Shown here piece after piece: positions 32,102 through 40,247 of a stretch of DNA of 64,000 nt. This stretch comes from Agrobacterium tumefaciens (lineage in GTDB: Bacteria > Pseudomonadota > Alphaproteobacteria > Rhizobiales > Rhizobiaceae). The notes beneath the pieces were generated by a model, which was not told where the DNA came from, searched no databases, and was given only the letters and a program-made list of their open reading frames with translations. The position numbers and the translations under genes were made by a program. The stretch covers positions 1,364,001 through 1,428,000 of the forward strand of contig NZ_CP039888.1 in assembly GCF_005221325.1 (NCBI RefSeq), in the 5' to 3' direction. Each line of letters starts with the position of its first letter. Position 1 is the stretch's first letter.

Positions 32102-32341
32102 ATGAGATTGCTCATCAACATATCGCTTTTCATTCTCGGCGCTGTCGGGAGCGGGATATGCGCGTTCTTATTATCGGCAGCCCTTGCCGATTCCGGATTT
32201 CTCGGTTCCTGTTTTGAGGGAAACTGTGCCTATGCGGCGCTTTTCATGGTGCTGCCCGTCACATGGTTCGTGCTTTTTGCGCTTTATGTCATGGCGCTTT
32301 TGATCTGGCGGCGAAAACCGTTCCGGAACGGAAGGCTCTGA
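32102..32341 (+). CDS. Small two-helix membrane protein, function unknown
   Basis: 79 residues from the ATG at 32102: two strongly hydrophobic segments (LLINISLFILGAVGSGICAF and AALFMVLPVTWFVLFALYVM) joined by a short loop with two cysteines (GSCFEGNCAY), ending in a basic tail RRKPFRNGRL. The Cys pair on the likely periplasmic side could form a disulfide. Starts at 32090 or further upstream (32015) are possible. No family recognised and no clear ribosome binding site, so confidence is moderate. Confidence 0.5.
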   Translation: MRLLINISLFILGAVGSGICAFLLSAALADSGFLGSCFEGNCAYAALFMVLPVTWFVLFALYVMALLIWRRKPFRNGRL

Positions 32342-32543
32342 AAAAGAGCATGGCGGCGTCATCGCTACCGAACGTTCGTTGACAGCGATCGAGACTTGCC
32401 GTTAACGTCCGCCTGCTGGGGGATTCGCTGCCAGTGATATGCGGGGCTCTCGAGCATACGCGATATCACCGGCCTCTGAATGTGCATGTTCCGATTTGCG
32501 TGTTGCGTAGGATGGGCATGTCGGAAAACAGGGAGACCAAAGG

Positions 32544-32774
32544 ATGCGGGCCGCAATCAATTCCCCGTCGCTTTCGATCGACACCATGGACTATCAGGCC
32601 GAGTGCCAGTTCGCGCTGGAGCCTTCCATTCAAGGGCTGATCGAGAAGGCGGAACATGCCGGCTGGAACCGCCAGCAGGCCGCCCTTGCCATCGTCGCGC
32701 TCGCCAGCGAGCATCTCACCGATCTCCTGACCGCCGGCGGCCTCCCCGCGCCGGATCAACGACCCCTCTCCTGA
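32544..32774 (+). CDS. Small hypothetical protein
   Basis: 76 residues, preceded by AAAGG directly before the ATG and GGGAG slightly further upstream. Central helical stretch IQGLIEKAEHAGWNRQQAALAI followed by VALASEHLTDLL looks like a soluble helical domain; the C-terminus is Pro-rich. This layout is common among small rhizobial hypothetical proteins. No function can be assigned. Confidence 0.6.
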   Translation: MRAAINSPSLSIDTMDYQAECQFALEPSIQGLIEKAEHAGWNRQQAALAIVALASEHLTDLLTAGGLPAPDQRPLS

Positions 32775-33060
32775 TCCCCTTCTGAAGCCGGGCGGATCAT
32801 CGCCCACGCCATTCGAGACATCATCGCGACAATCGACCCAGCAGACCCGGAGTGTCCTGATCGACACTGCCGGAACGCCACGGCGCGTCGTAGAAGCCGC
32901 CACGCAGGTGGAGCCGGTCTCGTATGACCTCGAGACGGCCTGCCGTGTTTGAGCCATGCTCGTGCGCGAACACACATCGTTGCCCGCCAGTGACTATGCC
33001 ATAGTGTTGACGCAAGCCGCTAATAATGAGAACATAAAGTGAACATTATGGAGGTCAGCG

Positions 33061-33249
33061 ATGAATACGTCAGACGCAGCCATAGAAAATGCCCTTTCCG
33101 TCGTCGCCCGTTCCCGCGACATGCGTGAGCGCGCGCTTGAACGCCGCCGCGAACTGCAGCGGCGAACGGAAGTCATCATCACTCGGCCGCTCTATGTTCT
33201 CAAAAAGAACGAAGGGCCGAAGCAACTGTCGCTGAAACTCGATAGCTAG
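33061..33249 (+). CDS. Small basic hypothetical protein
   Basis: 62 residues. Seen: a charged helix rich in Arg and Glu (ARSRDMRERALERRRELQRR), then EVIITRPLYVLKKNE. A strong GGAGG lies seven bases before the ATG, and TTGAC with AT-rich sequence (33005-33045) provides a plausible promoter. It ends before a shared terminator at 33317-33350. Function unknown; coiled-coil or nucleic acid contact is possible. Confidence 0.65.
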   Translation: MNTSDAAIENALSVVARSRDMRERALERRRELQRRTEVIITRPLYVLKKNEGPKQLSLKLDS

Positions 33250-33316
33250 TCGCCGTGGACATAGAGAGGGCCTTCAGCGCCGGATATCCACTGCCTCCCC
33301 TCGTTTCCAAAAAGCG

Positions 33317-33350
33317 AAATCCCGTGCGGATCACCTCACGCACGGGATTT
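33317..33350. terminator. Bidirectional rho-independent terminator
   Basis: 12-bp perfect stem AAATCCCGTGCG/CGCACGGGATTT around a 10-base loop, lying between two convergent small genes (33061-33249 on + and 33378-33626 on -). Confidence 0.82.
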
Positions 33351-33377
33351 TCTGAATGAAGAGGTTATGGTTCTTGT

Positions 33378-33626
33378 CTATTGCATGCGCTGCATTGCGG
33401 CTTCGGGCTCACCGGTCGTCGCAACCGCTGCCGGAAGTCGGTCGGTCTTTTTCAGGATGACGACGGGCTTGTCCACCGGGTCCGTCGGCGGAACGATGCT
33501 TGCAGTTTTGAATTCACGATCGATGGCAGGAACGGAAGCGTTGATCTTTTCATGACCTGCGCATTCCGCGAGCGCTGCACTGGCGGAAAAACCAAAGACA
33601 GCGGCGACAATGAGAACTGATTTCAT
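33378..33626 (-). CDS. Small secreted protein, function unknown
   Basis: 82 residues. Seen: a textbook signal peptide MKSVLIVAAVFGFSASAALA with cleavage before EC, then about 62 residues ending in RLPAAVATTGEPEAAMQRMQ; mature form has one Cys and no recognised domain. GGGAGA precedes the ATG at 33626. The frame is open 22 codons upstream, but the signal peptide fixes the start. Confidence 0.78.
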   Translation of the reverse strand: MKSVLIVAAVFGFSASAALAECAGHEKINASVPAIDREFKTASIVPPTDPVDKPVVILKKTDRLPAAVATTGEPEAAMQRMQ

Positions 33627-33681
33627 GTCATTCTCCCTTCGCTTTTGTGGCAATCTCCAGTCTAGGTGGAGACGAGCCGGA

Positions 33682-33710
33682 TTGAAAATCACACTTTAGA
33701 GACATCTAAA
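33682..33710 (+). promoter_or_regulatory. Candidate sigma70-type promoter
   Basis: TTGAAA (33682-33687), a 17-base spacer and TCTAAA (33705-33710). No protein gene starts downstream on this strand before a hairpin with a U-tract at 33761-33785, so it is paired with the candidate small RNA. Confidence 0.4.
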
Positions 33711-33716
33711 GCTCAT

Positions 33717-33785
33717 CATCATGTCGGCAGTCGTCGTTTTCGATGTGCGGGCAAGTCGAGGGGCGATTGCATCGCCCTATTTTTT
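33717..33785 (+). ncRNA. Candidate small RNA of about 70 nt
   Basis: Lies between the candidate promoter and a perfect hairpin GGGCGAT/ATCGCCC (33761-33777, 3-base loop) followed by TATTTTTT, a good intrinsic terminator on +. No + gene precedes this terminator for 500 bases. Its 3' end overlaps the last codons of the minus-strand candidate gene 33777-33935 by nine bases. Inference from layout only; no known sRNA family recognised. Confidence 0.4.
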
Positions 33786-33935
33786 CCGCACATCCAGCGG
33801 ATTTGGGCAAAGCGGTCTGCGAAAAATCATCGCCACGTAGCTTCCCTTCAGGGAAATGAGACTGGGCGTATAAGTCGAAACCTTCGCCGTGTTGGCGGCC
33901 GTGATCGTTCTTCCCTCAGAGGGTTTCTGCTGCAT
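33777..33935 (-). CDS. Candidate 52-residue protein with perfect Shine-Dalgarno
   Basis: ATG at 33935 preceded six bases upstream by AAGGAGG; 52 codons and TAG. The product starts MQQKPSEGRTITAANTAK, continues SLISLKGSYVAMIFRRPL and ends NPLDVRKK; it is basic and not membrane-bound. Nothing like it is recognised. The strong ribosome binding site and fit to the gap are the only support. Confidence 0.5.
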   Translation of the reverse strand: MQQKPSEGRTITAANTAKVSTYTPSLISLKGSYVAMIFRRPLCPNPLDVRKK

Positions 33936-34160
33936 GGCACGCCTCCTTCCATGAGCGATAACGAAAATACGCCGATCTTGTTCCGATCACGGTTTCGTGG
34001 TGCGCACGAGAATAAACGTGTCGCCCCGGGAACCAGATTGCCAGCGGTACCCCACGCTTGAAAATTCCAGCCAAAAGCTCTATATGCCTGAGCGCGAGGA
34101 CGACCTCGGCCATATCGGCGACAGCATGCGGGACGGCCCGGTCACATACCGGAGAATGAA

Positions 34161-34598
34161 ATGCGCTCCCTGCAAGATCGTATCCGCCACGCGCTCAGCT
34201 TTGAAATCATCGGCCTTCTGCTCGTCATTCCCCTGGGTGCACTGCTCTTTGGCATGCCTATGGAAGATATCGGCGTCGTCGGCCTCGTCAGCGCCACGCT
34301 GGCCACGATCTGGAACTATGTCTACAATCTCGGCTTCGACCATGCCATGCAGCGGCTGAAGGGCACGACGCTGAAGACGCCTGCCATGCGGGTAGCCCAC
34401 GCCGTGCTGTTCGAACTCGGCCTGCTGATCGTGCTGATGCCGTTCATCGCATGGTATCTTGATGTCAGCCTCGTCCACGCGCTGGTGATGGATATCTCCT
34501 TTGCGCTGTTTTACGTGGTCTATGCTTTTGTCTTCAACTGGAGCTATGACCGGATTTTCCCGCTGCCGGAATGGAAGTCGCAGCAGGACGCCGCCTGA
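34161..34598 (+). CDS. PACE-family efflux transporter (AceI-like)
   Basis: 145 residues, four membrane helices arranged as two bacterial-transmembrane-pair units. Seen: FEIIGLLLVIPLGALLF, the NYVYNLGFDHAM motif, then FELGLLIVLMPFIAWYLDV and NWSYDRIFPLPEW, the paired N-x-x-Y/F-D signatures of the proteobacterial antimicrobial compound efflux family (chlorhexidine and related biocides exported by proton antiport in AceI). The ATG has GGAGAATGAA before it. Stands alone; no adjacent LysR regulator. Substrate here is unknown. Confidence 0.88.
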   Translation: MRSLQDRIRHALSFEIIGLLLVIPLGALLFGMPMEDIGVVGLVSATLATIWNYVYNLGFDHAMQRLKGTTLKTPAMRVAHAVLFELGLLIVLMPFIAWYLDVSLVHALVMDISFALFYVVYAFVFNWSYDRIFPLPEWKSQQDAA

Positions 34599-34802
34599 TC
34601 GACGGCGGCAGCGCACAAGGGAAATTCAACGCCGCAACGTCTCGCAGACGATGGCGACATGGACGTTAAAACCGCGATAAAATTCCGCCCGGTTGAAGCC
34701 GGGCGCATCGCCGCTTCGAGACACGGCCTTTGCATTTCATTCGACCATCGGCCAGAGCCTGAACAGGGTGTGGTTCCTGTCTCGGAAATGACTGCCTGGC
34801 GC

Positions 34803-35408
34803 TTAAAGTGACTTCAGCGTCCAGGCCACAATTTCCCGCGTGGCAGCGGCGAAGGCCTGATCCAGTGCCTTTACGAAATTGGCGTTGCCTGAACCGCTGA
34901 CGCGGGCGCTGGAACGGAATACTTCCTGCGCCTTCACCGTGCCGTTGCGGTCGTTCAGCAGCTTCACCGATATTTCGATATTGGCGACATTCCCAGCCGT
35001 ATCGATCTCGAAGGCGCGGATATCGGTCACGACCTGATAATCGATCGCCAGCCCCTGCCCCGGACGGCCGACGCCGCCGAGCTTGCCGGTATCCTCGAAG
35101 GCTTCCACGAGCTTGGATTGCACCATACGCGGCAGGCGGTCGCTCCATTGCGAATTGCCGAGATATTGCACTTCAGAGCCGGAAAGCCGCACCACGATGT
35201 TTTCGCTGTCCAGCGCCTTCAGCGCCGTCGGATCGGCAATCAGCAGCTGCCGGCTTTTCAGCGACGGTCCTTGCGTCACCGCCGCCGGAGAGACGGAGAG
35301 ATCGAAGGTGTCGTTATTCGGCGCACCCGCACAGCCTGCCATCAGGGCGGCAAACAGCGGAGCCAGAATGAGGGCGCGGCGTTTTTGGCCGTTTATCGAT
35401 AGTCTCAT
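34803..35408 (-). CDS. ABC-transport auxiliary lipoprotein (PqiC-like)
   Basis: 201 residues. Seen: a lipoprotein signal ending in the lipobox LMAGCAG (Cys at about 26), then a domain of the ABC-type transport auxiliary component family (RQLLIADPTALKALDSENI, YLGNSQWSDRLPRMVQ, VSGSGNANFVKALDQAF). Such lipoproteins partner MCE-domain transporters at the outer membrane. It is the last gene of the minus-strand order mlaE-mlaF-mlaD-lipoprotein, starting 15 bases after the mlaD stop. Confidence 0.88.
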   Translation of the reverse strand: MRLSINGQKRRALILAPLFAALMAGCAGAPNNDTFDLSVSPAAVTQGPSLKSRQLLIADPTALKALDSENIVVRLSGSEVQYLGNSQWSDRLPRMVQSKLVEAFEDTGKLGGVGRPGQGLAIDYQVVTDIRAFEIDTAGNVANIEISVKLLNDRNGTVKAQEVFRSSARVSGSGNANFVKALDQAFAAATREIVAWTLKSL

Positions 35409-35423
35409 TGGCCCATACCCCTC

Positions 35424-36794
35424 TTAGCGCCTTGTTCTGCCATCATATTGTTTCACGGTTTCGCCGCCGAAAATCAACCGCTGCGGATCGCGGTCGATAT
35501 TGGTGATGGCATTATTGAGATTATCGACCGTCGTTCGCGTGCTGCCGATCAGCGCCTGGAAATCTTTCAGGCCCGAGCTGGAGAAGCGGGTGAGATTGTC
35601 GGCAATCGGCCCGATGCGGGCATTGAGATTATCCGCCACCGCCTTGAAGGAGGTAAGCGTCTCGCGCGCCTTGGCAAACAGCGAATTGGCGTCGTCGGTG
35701 CCGAGCATGCCATCCACCTTGGCGAGAATGCCATCGACGCGGCTGGAGGCAAGGTTCAGCTTGCGGCCCATGTCGGTGAAATCGGAAACCGCCTGGTCGA
35801 TATCGGCGCGACGCGCACCGACATCATCGGCGATCCGCTTGAAATTCGCCACGGCGTCACGCGCATCGGCGGTCGCTGCGGAAACGTCGCCCACCACCGT
35901 GCTGACCTTGGCGGGATCGACGGAGGCCAGAAGCTCATCCGCGCGCTTCACGACCGTCTGCACTTCCGTGCTCGCCGCCTCGAAATTGCGCGCCGTGCTC
36001 TGCACCGTCTCCATGATGCCCTGGATATCGCTGGAAGCCGAGGCGACATCCTTCGTCACCTTGTCGACATTGGATAGAATGGAATCGATCTTGCCGGCAT
36101 CCACTGCCTTCACCAGATCCTCGATGGCGGTCAGCGTGCCGTCGAGACGCACCGAGACCGACTGTACGGTGGTGGAAAGCGAGCTGAGGCTCGCGATGAA
36201 ATTCTTGATGCCGTCGGAATTGGCCGCCAGCGCATCCGAGAACTTCTCGGCATTACGCACCGTCTGCGTCAGCGGGCCACGGGCATCCTGCACAAAACCC
36301 TGCAATTCACCGATCGCGCCATCGGCGCGTTTCAGGATTTTGTCAGCAGTGGCAAGCAGGTTGGTGACGCTGGAAAGATCGGCCGTCAACTCGGCGGGAA
36401 CGCCGCTTTCGACGGATTTCTGTAAGATACGCTCGCCATCCTTGTTGCCGCCGGAAAGCTCGATATAGGCGGCACCGGTCAGGCCCTGGATTTCAAGCAC
36501 GGCGCGTGTGGAGGGGAAAACAGGCGCATCCGCCTGCACTTCGGTAAAGGCGATGGAATAGGCCGGGTCGTCGCGGTCGATGGCAAGGCCGCGCACCGTA
36601 CCGACCGGAATGCCGTTGAAGCGCACCGGCGAGCCGACCGAAAGGCCGTTGGCGGAGCCGGGAATACGCACCACGAGCTGCGCCGTCGGGCCGCCACGGC
36701 CGAATTCCGCCATCCAGTAAACGAAGCCGAATGCGGCTGCGATCACGATCAGCGTGAAAATTCCGACTATGGTATAGTTCGCCTTGGTTTCCAT
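35424..36794 (-). CDS. MlaD-family MCE-domain protein
   Basis: 456 residues. Seen: one N-terminal membrane anchor (YTIVGIFTLIVIAAAFGFVY), an MCE/MlaD domain (about 38-118, RIPGSANGLSVGSPVRFNGI, LEIQGLTGAAYIELSGG), and a long helical C-terminal region with repeated Ala/Ser/Asp heptads likely to form a coiled coil or helical barrel spanning the periplasm. It acts as the substrate-binding part of a Mla-like lipid ABC transporter. It starts 8 bases after the mlaF stop. Longer than E. coli MlaD (183 residues), as is usual in alphaproteobacteria. Confidence 0.9.
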   Translation of the reverse strand: METKANYTIVGIFTLIVIAAAFGFVYWMAEFGRGGPTAQLVVRIPGSANGLSVGSPVRFNGIPVGTVRGLAIDRDDPAYSIAFTEVQADAPVFPSTRAVLEIQGLTGAAYIELSGGNKDGERILQKSVESGVPAELTADLSSVTNLLATADKILKRADGAIGELQGFVQDARGPLTQTVRNAEKFSDALAANSDGIKNFIASLSSLSTTVQSVSVRLDGTLTAIEDLVKAVDAGKIDSILSNVDKVTKDVASASSDIQGIMETVQSTARNFEAASTEVQTVVKRADELLASVDPAKVSTVVGDVSAATADARDAVANFKRIADDVGARRADIDQAVSDFTDMGRKLNLASSRVDGILAKVDGMLGTDDANSLFAKARETLTSFKAVADNLNARIGPIADNLTRFSSSGLKDFQALIGSTRTTVDNLNNAITNIDRDPQRLIFGGETVKQYDGRTRR

Positions 36795-36802
36795 GCTTCT
36801 CG

Positions 36803-37639
36803 TTACTCCACCGGATTTTTATGTTTGCCGTCCGGAAGAACGACAGAGCGCGCCCGTTTGCCGCGGAAATAGGACTGCACCCACGGGTCGTCGCAGGCGA
36901 ACATGTCCTGCAATGTCCCCTCCACCAGCACTTTTTTCTGTCCAAGTACCGCAATGCGGTCGCAGACGGAGAACAGGCTGTCGAGGTCGTGCGTCACCAT
37001 ATAAACGGTCAGGCCGAGCGAATCGCGCAAGCGCGCGATCAGCATATCAAATTCCGCCGCCCCGATGGGATCGAGGCCGGATGTCGGCTCATCGAGGAAG
37101 ACGAGGTCGGGATCGAGCGACAATGCCCGGGCAAGAGCCGCGCGCTTGATCATGCCGCCTGAAAGTTCCGACGGGTATTTGTCGCCGGCATCGGGCTTCA
37201 GCCCCACCATCTCGATCTTGAGATAGGCAAGCTCGTCCATCAGCTTTTTCGGCAGATCCAGATATTCGCGCATCGGCAGCTGGATGTTTTCCTTCACCGT
37301 CAGGCCGGAAAACAAAGCGCCCTGCTGGAACAGCACGCCGAGCCGCTGGTCGAGCATCATGCGGTCGTCTTCGCTCGCCTTGTCGTAATCGGTGCCGAGA
37401 ATGCGGATCGCGCCTGCCTGCCGTGGCAGCAGCCGCAAGATCGCGCGCATCAACACGGATTTGCCCGCGCCTGACGGACCGATGAAGCCGAGGATTTCCC
37501 CGCGATAGACATCGAGATCGAGGTCTTCGAGCACGTTCCGGCCATTGAAGCCGACAGTCACACCCTCCACGGAAAGCACGACTTCGCGACCGTCTTTTCC
37601 GGTTTTCGTCTGCTGCGGTGTCTGGTCCTGCTTCTCCAA
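36803..37639 (-). CDS. Mla-like lipid transporter ATP-binding protein
   Basis: 278 residues. Seen: Walker A GPSGAGKS (residues 54-61), Q-loop LGVLFQQGALFSGLTV, signature LSGGMIKRAALARAL, Walker B LVFLDEPTSGLD and H-loop VTHDLDS. The GALFSGLTV segment is typical of MlaF. Start: TTG at 37639 has GGGAGG seven bases before it and lies just after the mlaE stop; the ATG at 37693 would overlap mlaE by 44 bases, so TTG is preferred. Works with the permease encoded upstream and MCE protein downstream. Confidence 0.92.
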   Translation of the reverse strand: MEKQDQTPQQTKTGKDGREVVLSVEGVTVGFNGRNVLEDLDLDVYRGEILGFIGPSGAGKSVLMRAILRLLPRQAGAIRILGTDYDKASEDDRMMLDQRLGVLFQQGALFSGLTVKENIQLPMREYLDLPKKLMDELAYLKIEMVGLKPDAGDKYPSELSGGMIKRAALARALSLDPDLVFLDEPTSGLDPIGAAEFDMLIARLRDSLGLTVYMVTHDLDSLFSVCDRIAVLGQKKVLVEGTLQDMFACDDPWVQSYFRGKRARSVVLPDGKHKNPVE

Positions 37640-37649
37640 CGCGCCCTCC

Positions 37650-38810
37650 CTAAAAATCGATGGCTGCGTAGAAGATGGCGAAAAGACCATCAACCAGAAT
37701 GACGACGAAGATCGACTTCACCACCGACGAGGTAACGTGCTGACCGAGCGATTCCGCCGAACCGCCCACCTTCATGCCCTCCACCGCCGCGACGATGCCG
37801 ATGATGAGCGCCATGAACGGCGCCTTGATCATGCCGGCGGCAATGGTCGATTCCTCCACCGCGCCGTGCAGGCGCGACAGGAACACCTCGAAGGTGATGC
37901 CGGAATAGGCCAGCGCCACGATGGCGGCACCAAAAAGCGCTGCAAAATTGGCGAGAATGGTCAGAAGCGGCAGCGCAATCGTCAGCGCCACCAACCGCGG
38001 AAACACCAGCACGCCCACGGGATTGAGCCCGATCACCTTCAGCGCGTCGATTTCCTCGCGCATTTTCATCGAGCCGATTTCGGCCGTGATGGCGCTGCCG
38101 GAGCGGCCGGCGATCATGATCGCGGTCAGGAGAACGCCGATTTCACGCAATTGCAGAATACCGACGAGATCGACGACGAAGACTTCCGCACCGAAATATC
38201 TGAGCTGGAACGCGCCCTGCTGGGCGATGATCGCGCCGATCAGGAACGACATCAGCATGATGATCGGCACGGCGCGCACGCCCATATGGTCAATCTGGTT
38301 GACGATCGCCGCAGGCGATACGCCGCGCCCGCGCCCAAGCTTCATCTGCGCGCCGCGCACGGCGGAGCCGAGAATATACATGCCCGCCAGGAAATCCGCG
38401 CCGTTCTGAACCACGGCCTGGCCGATCGGCGCAAAAATGCGCTCCACCAGCCCTTCGCGGGCAACGGGTTCGACGTCCATCTCGGCCTTGTCGGGCAATT
38501 GGCCGATCACGTCCTCGATCCGGTCATTGCCGGTGAGCGTAACGGTTACGCCGTTCGCCTCAAGGTCCTTGCGCAGGCGCTGGATGATCCACGCGCCCGT
38601 CGTGTCGATCGCCTCCACGGCGGAGAGATCGATCTCCACCGGACCGGCGGGCTTGCTTTTTTCAATCCTGTCGAGGCTTTCGAAAATGCCGGAGAGATTG
38701 CTGTTGCGCCAAGAGCCGGTCACGACGTAACGCGAGCCGCCGCCGGAGACGGCATCGTCTTCGGTGATTGCGGCCGGGTTCGCCTGTTGCCGTGTGTCCT
38801 GTTCTTGCAT
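37650..38810 (-). CDS. MlaE-family permease with fused N-terminal STAS domain
   Basis: 386 residues. Residues about 25-115 form a STAS/MlaB-like domain (PVEIDLSAVEAIDTTGAWII), and residues 130-386 the MlaE permease with the conserved EIGVLLTAIMIAGRSGSAITAEIG-type signature and MREEIDALKVIGLNP. In E. coli MlaB is a separate protein, here it is fused. The ATG at 38810 has GGAG five bases upstream; the frame is open to 38897. First gene of the operon with mlaF, mlaD and a PqiC-like lipoprotein; together they should move phospholipids between the two membranes. Confidence 0.92.
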   Translation of the reverse strand: MQEQDTRQQANPAAITEDDAVSGGGSRYVVTGSWRNSNLSGIFESLDRIEKSKPAGPVEIDLSAVEAIDTTGAWIIQRLRKDLEANGVTVTLTGNDRIEDVIGQLPDKAEMDVEPVAREGLVERIFAPIGQAVVQNGADFLAGMYILGSAVRGAQMKLGRGRGVSPAAIVNQIDHMGVRAVPIIMLMSFLIGAIIAQQGAFQLRYFGAEVFVVDLVGILQLREIGVLLTAIMIAGRSGSAITAEIGSMKMREEIDALKVIGLNPVGVLVFPRLVALTIALPLLTILANFAALFGAAIVALAYSGITFEVFLSRLHGAVEESTIAAGMIKAPFMALIIGIVAAVEGMKVGGSAESLGQHVTSSVVKSIFVVILVDGLFAIFYAAIDF

Positions 38811-38953
38811 AATGCTCCGAGCGAGTGCAGCCGTCACGAGATTCTTAAAGGTTTCATAACGTTTCGGTCTTCGGCAAGCCACAGTGACGGCCGACAATTC
38901 GTGATAAATTTGGCGTCATGTGTCTTTTGCCGCCCAATCGGAAGTGAAAAAAC

Positions 38954-39937
38954 ATGCCCCGTTACCTTCAAGCCACAACAGAACGTTTCCCCGTTGCCGG
39001 CAGCTTCACCATTTCACGCGGCACCCGCACGCATGCGGATGTCGTAACGTGCACCATCCGCGATGGTTCCTTCACCGGCATTGGCGAATGTGTTCCCTAT
39101 CCGCGTTATGGTGAAAGCATCGAAGGCGTCATCGCCGATATCGAAGCAATGGCGGATAGGATCGCCGACGGCCTGACTCGGCAGGAATTACAGCAGGCGA
39201 TGCAACCGGGTGCCGCCCGCAATGCGGTCGATTGTGCGCTGTGGGATCTCGAAGCCAAAGTGAGCGGTAAAAGCGCTGCCGAACGTATTCTCGGACAGAC
39301 GGCAAAGCCGCTCGTCACCGCCTACACCATCTCGCTTGCCGACCCCGAGACCATGGCCGCGAAAACGGCGGAAAACGCAGGCCGCCCGCTGCTCAAGATC
39401 AAAACGGGTACGTCGGATGACGAAGCGCGTTTGCGTGCCGTGCGCGCCGCAGCACCGGAGGCGCGCATCATCATCGACGCCAATGAGGGCTGGAATGATT
39501 ATAATATCGAATATTATCTGAGACTCGCGGCGGAACTGAACATCTCGCTGATCGAACAGCCGCTACCCGCCGGAAAGGACGCCATCCTCGCCCGCATCGA
39601 CCACCCGGTGCTGATCTGCGCCGACGAAAGCGTGCATTCCACCCGGGATCTCGCCGGCCTTCGCGACCGTTACGATGCAATCAATATCAAACTCGACAAG
39701 ACCGGCGGGCTCACGGAAGCGCTCGTCATGAAGGCGGAGGCAGAACGGCTCGGCTTCACCATCATGGTCGGCTGCATGCTCGGCACCTCGCTCGGCATGG
39801 CCCCCGCCGTGCTGGCGGCGCAGGGAACGGCCTTTGCCGATCTCGACGGACCGCTATTGTTGGCTGAGGATCGTGAGCCGGGGTTGGTCTACGAGGGCTC
39901 GCTGGTCTATCCGGCGCGGCCGGAATTGTGGGGCTGA
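38954..39937 (+). CDS. Enolase-superfamily dipeptide epimerase
   Basis: 327 residues. Seen: muconate-lactonizing-type N-terminal capping domain and a barrel with LLKIKTG (catalytic KxK), metal ligands in IIDANEGWN, LIEQPLP and CADES, the second Lys in NIKLDKTGG and DLDGP near the end. This pattern fits L-Ala-D/L-Glu epimerases, which recycle peptidoglycan dipeptides; related rhizobial proteins are also named N-acetyl-D-Glu racemase DgcA, but the DUF1611 partner gene of that pathway is not adjacent. Single-gene unit, divergent from the Mla-like operon. Confidence 0.82.
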   Translation: MPRYLQATTERFPVAGSFTISRGTRTHADVVTCTIRDGSFTGIGECVPYPRYGESIEGVIADIEAMADRIADGLTRQELQQAMQPGAARNAVDCALWDLEAKVSGKSAAERILGQTAKPLVTAYTISLADPETMAAKTAENAGRPLLKIKTGTSDDEARLRAVRAAAPEARIIIDANEGWNDYNIEYYLRLAAELNISLIEQPLPAGKDAILARIDHPVLICADESVHSTRDLAGLRDRYDAINIKLDKTGGLTEALVMKAEAERLGFTIMVGCMLGTSLGMAPAVLAAQGTAFADLDGPLLLAEDREPGLVYEGSLVYPARPELWG

Positions 39938-39972
39938 AACCCACGAATACACGGCACGACATTGCCGCCTGT

Positions 39973-39998
39973 TTTTTCTTCCCGCCGGGGAGAAGAAG
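39973..39998. repeat. Solo terminal hairpin of repeat family C
   Basis: TTTTTCTTCCCGCCGGGGAG followed by AAGAAG is close to the terminal hairpin of the 123-bp family C repeats (44916-45038, 60198-60320), but the rest of the element is absent. Lies downstream of the epimerase gene, close to repeat A2. Confidence 0.6.
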
Positions 39999-40057
39999 CA
40001 AGATACATCCGCTCGCTCTACTAGCTGGCGGAGAATCGAGGAGGCGCAAGCCTAGCT

Positions 40058-40172
40058 CCGTCATGCCGGACCTGATCCGGTATCCAGCCACGGCGCGTCG
40101 GCGCCGTGAGAAGAGTCTTACGCGATCAAAGACTTGATCGCACTGGATCCCGGCTCAAGGCCGGGATGACGG
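40058..40172. repeat. 115-bp palindromic intergenic repeat, family A copy 2
   Basis: Same length and orientation as copy 1 at 11632-11746, with scattered changes (for example GATCCGGTATCC for GATCCGGCATCC). Lies between the convergent epimerase and metallophosphoesterase genes and fills most of that gap together with a family C fragment. Confidence 0.9.
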
Positions 40173-40247
40173 TATGCGAATGCTGCAACTTTGCCAAACG
40201 TGTCGTTCCCAAGGAAGCGTACCGTCAGCGCCAGTCAAACGCCCCAA

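Noticed and set aside
32821..33015. 64-codon minus frame between two small genes
   Set aside because: Starts at TTG inside the likely promoter of the gene at 33061, with no ribosome binding site; cannot be supported, though conservation should be tested.
33916..34113. 65-codon minus frame before the PACE gene
   Set aside because: No ribosome binding site, no recognised similarity; overlaps the better supported frame at 33777-33935.
37639..37693. ATG at 37693 as the start of the Mla-like ATPase
   Set aside because: It would overlap the permease gene by 44 bases and has no ribosome binding site, whereas the TTG at 37639 has GGGAGG at good spacing.
37545..39047. 500-codon + strand frame opposite the Mla-like permease and ATPase
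   Set aside because: Antisense shadow; composition (His, Asp, Arg rich) typical of such shadows.
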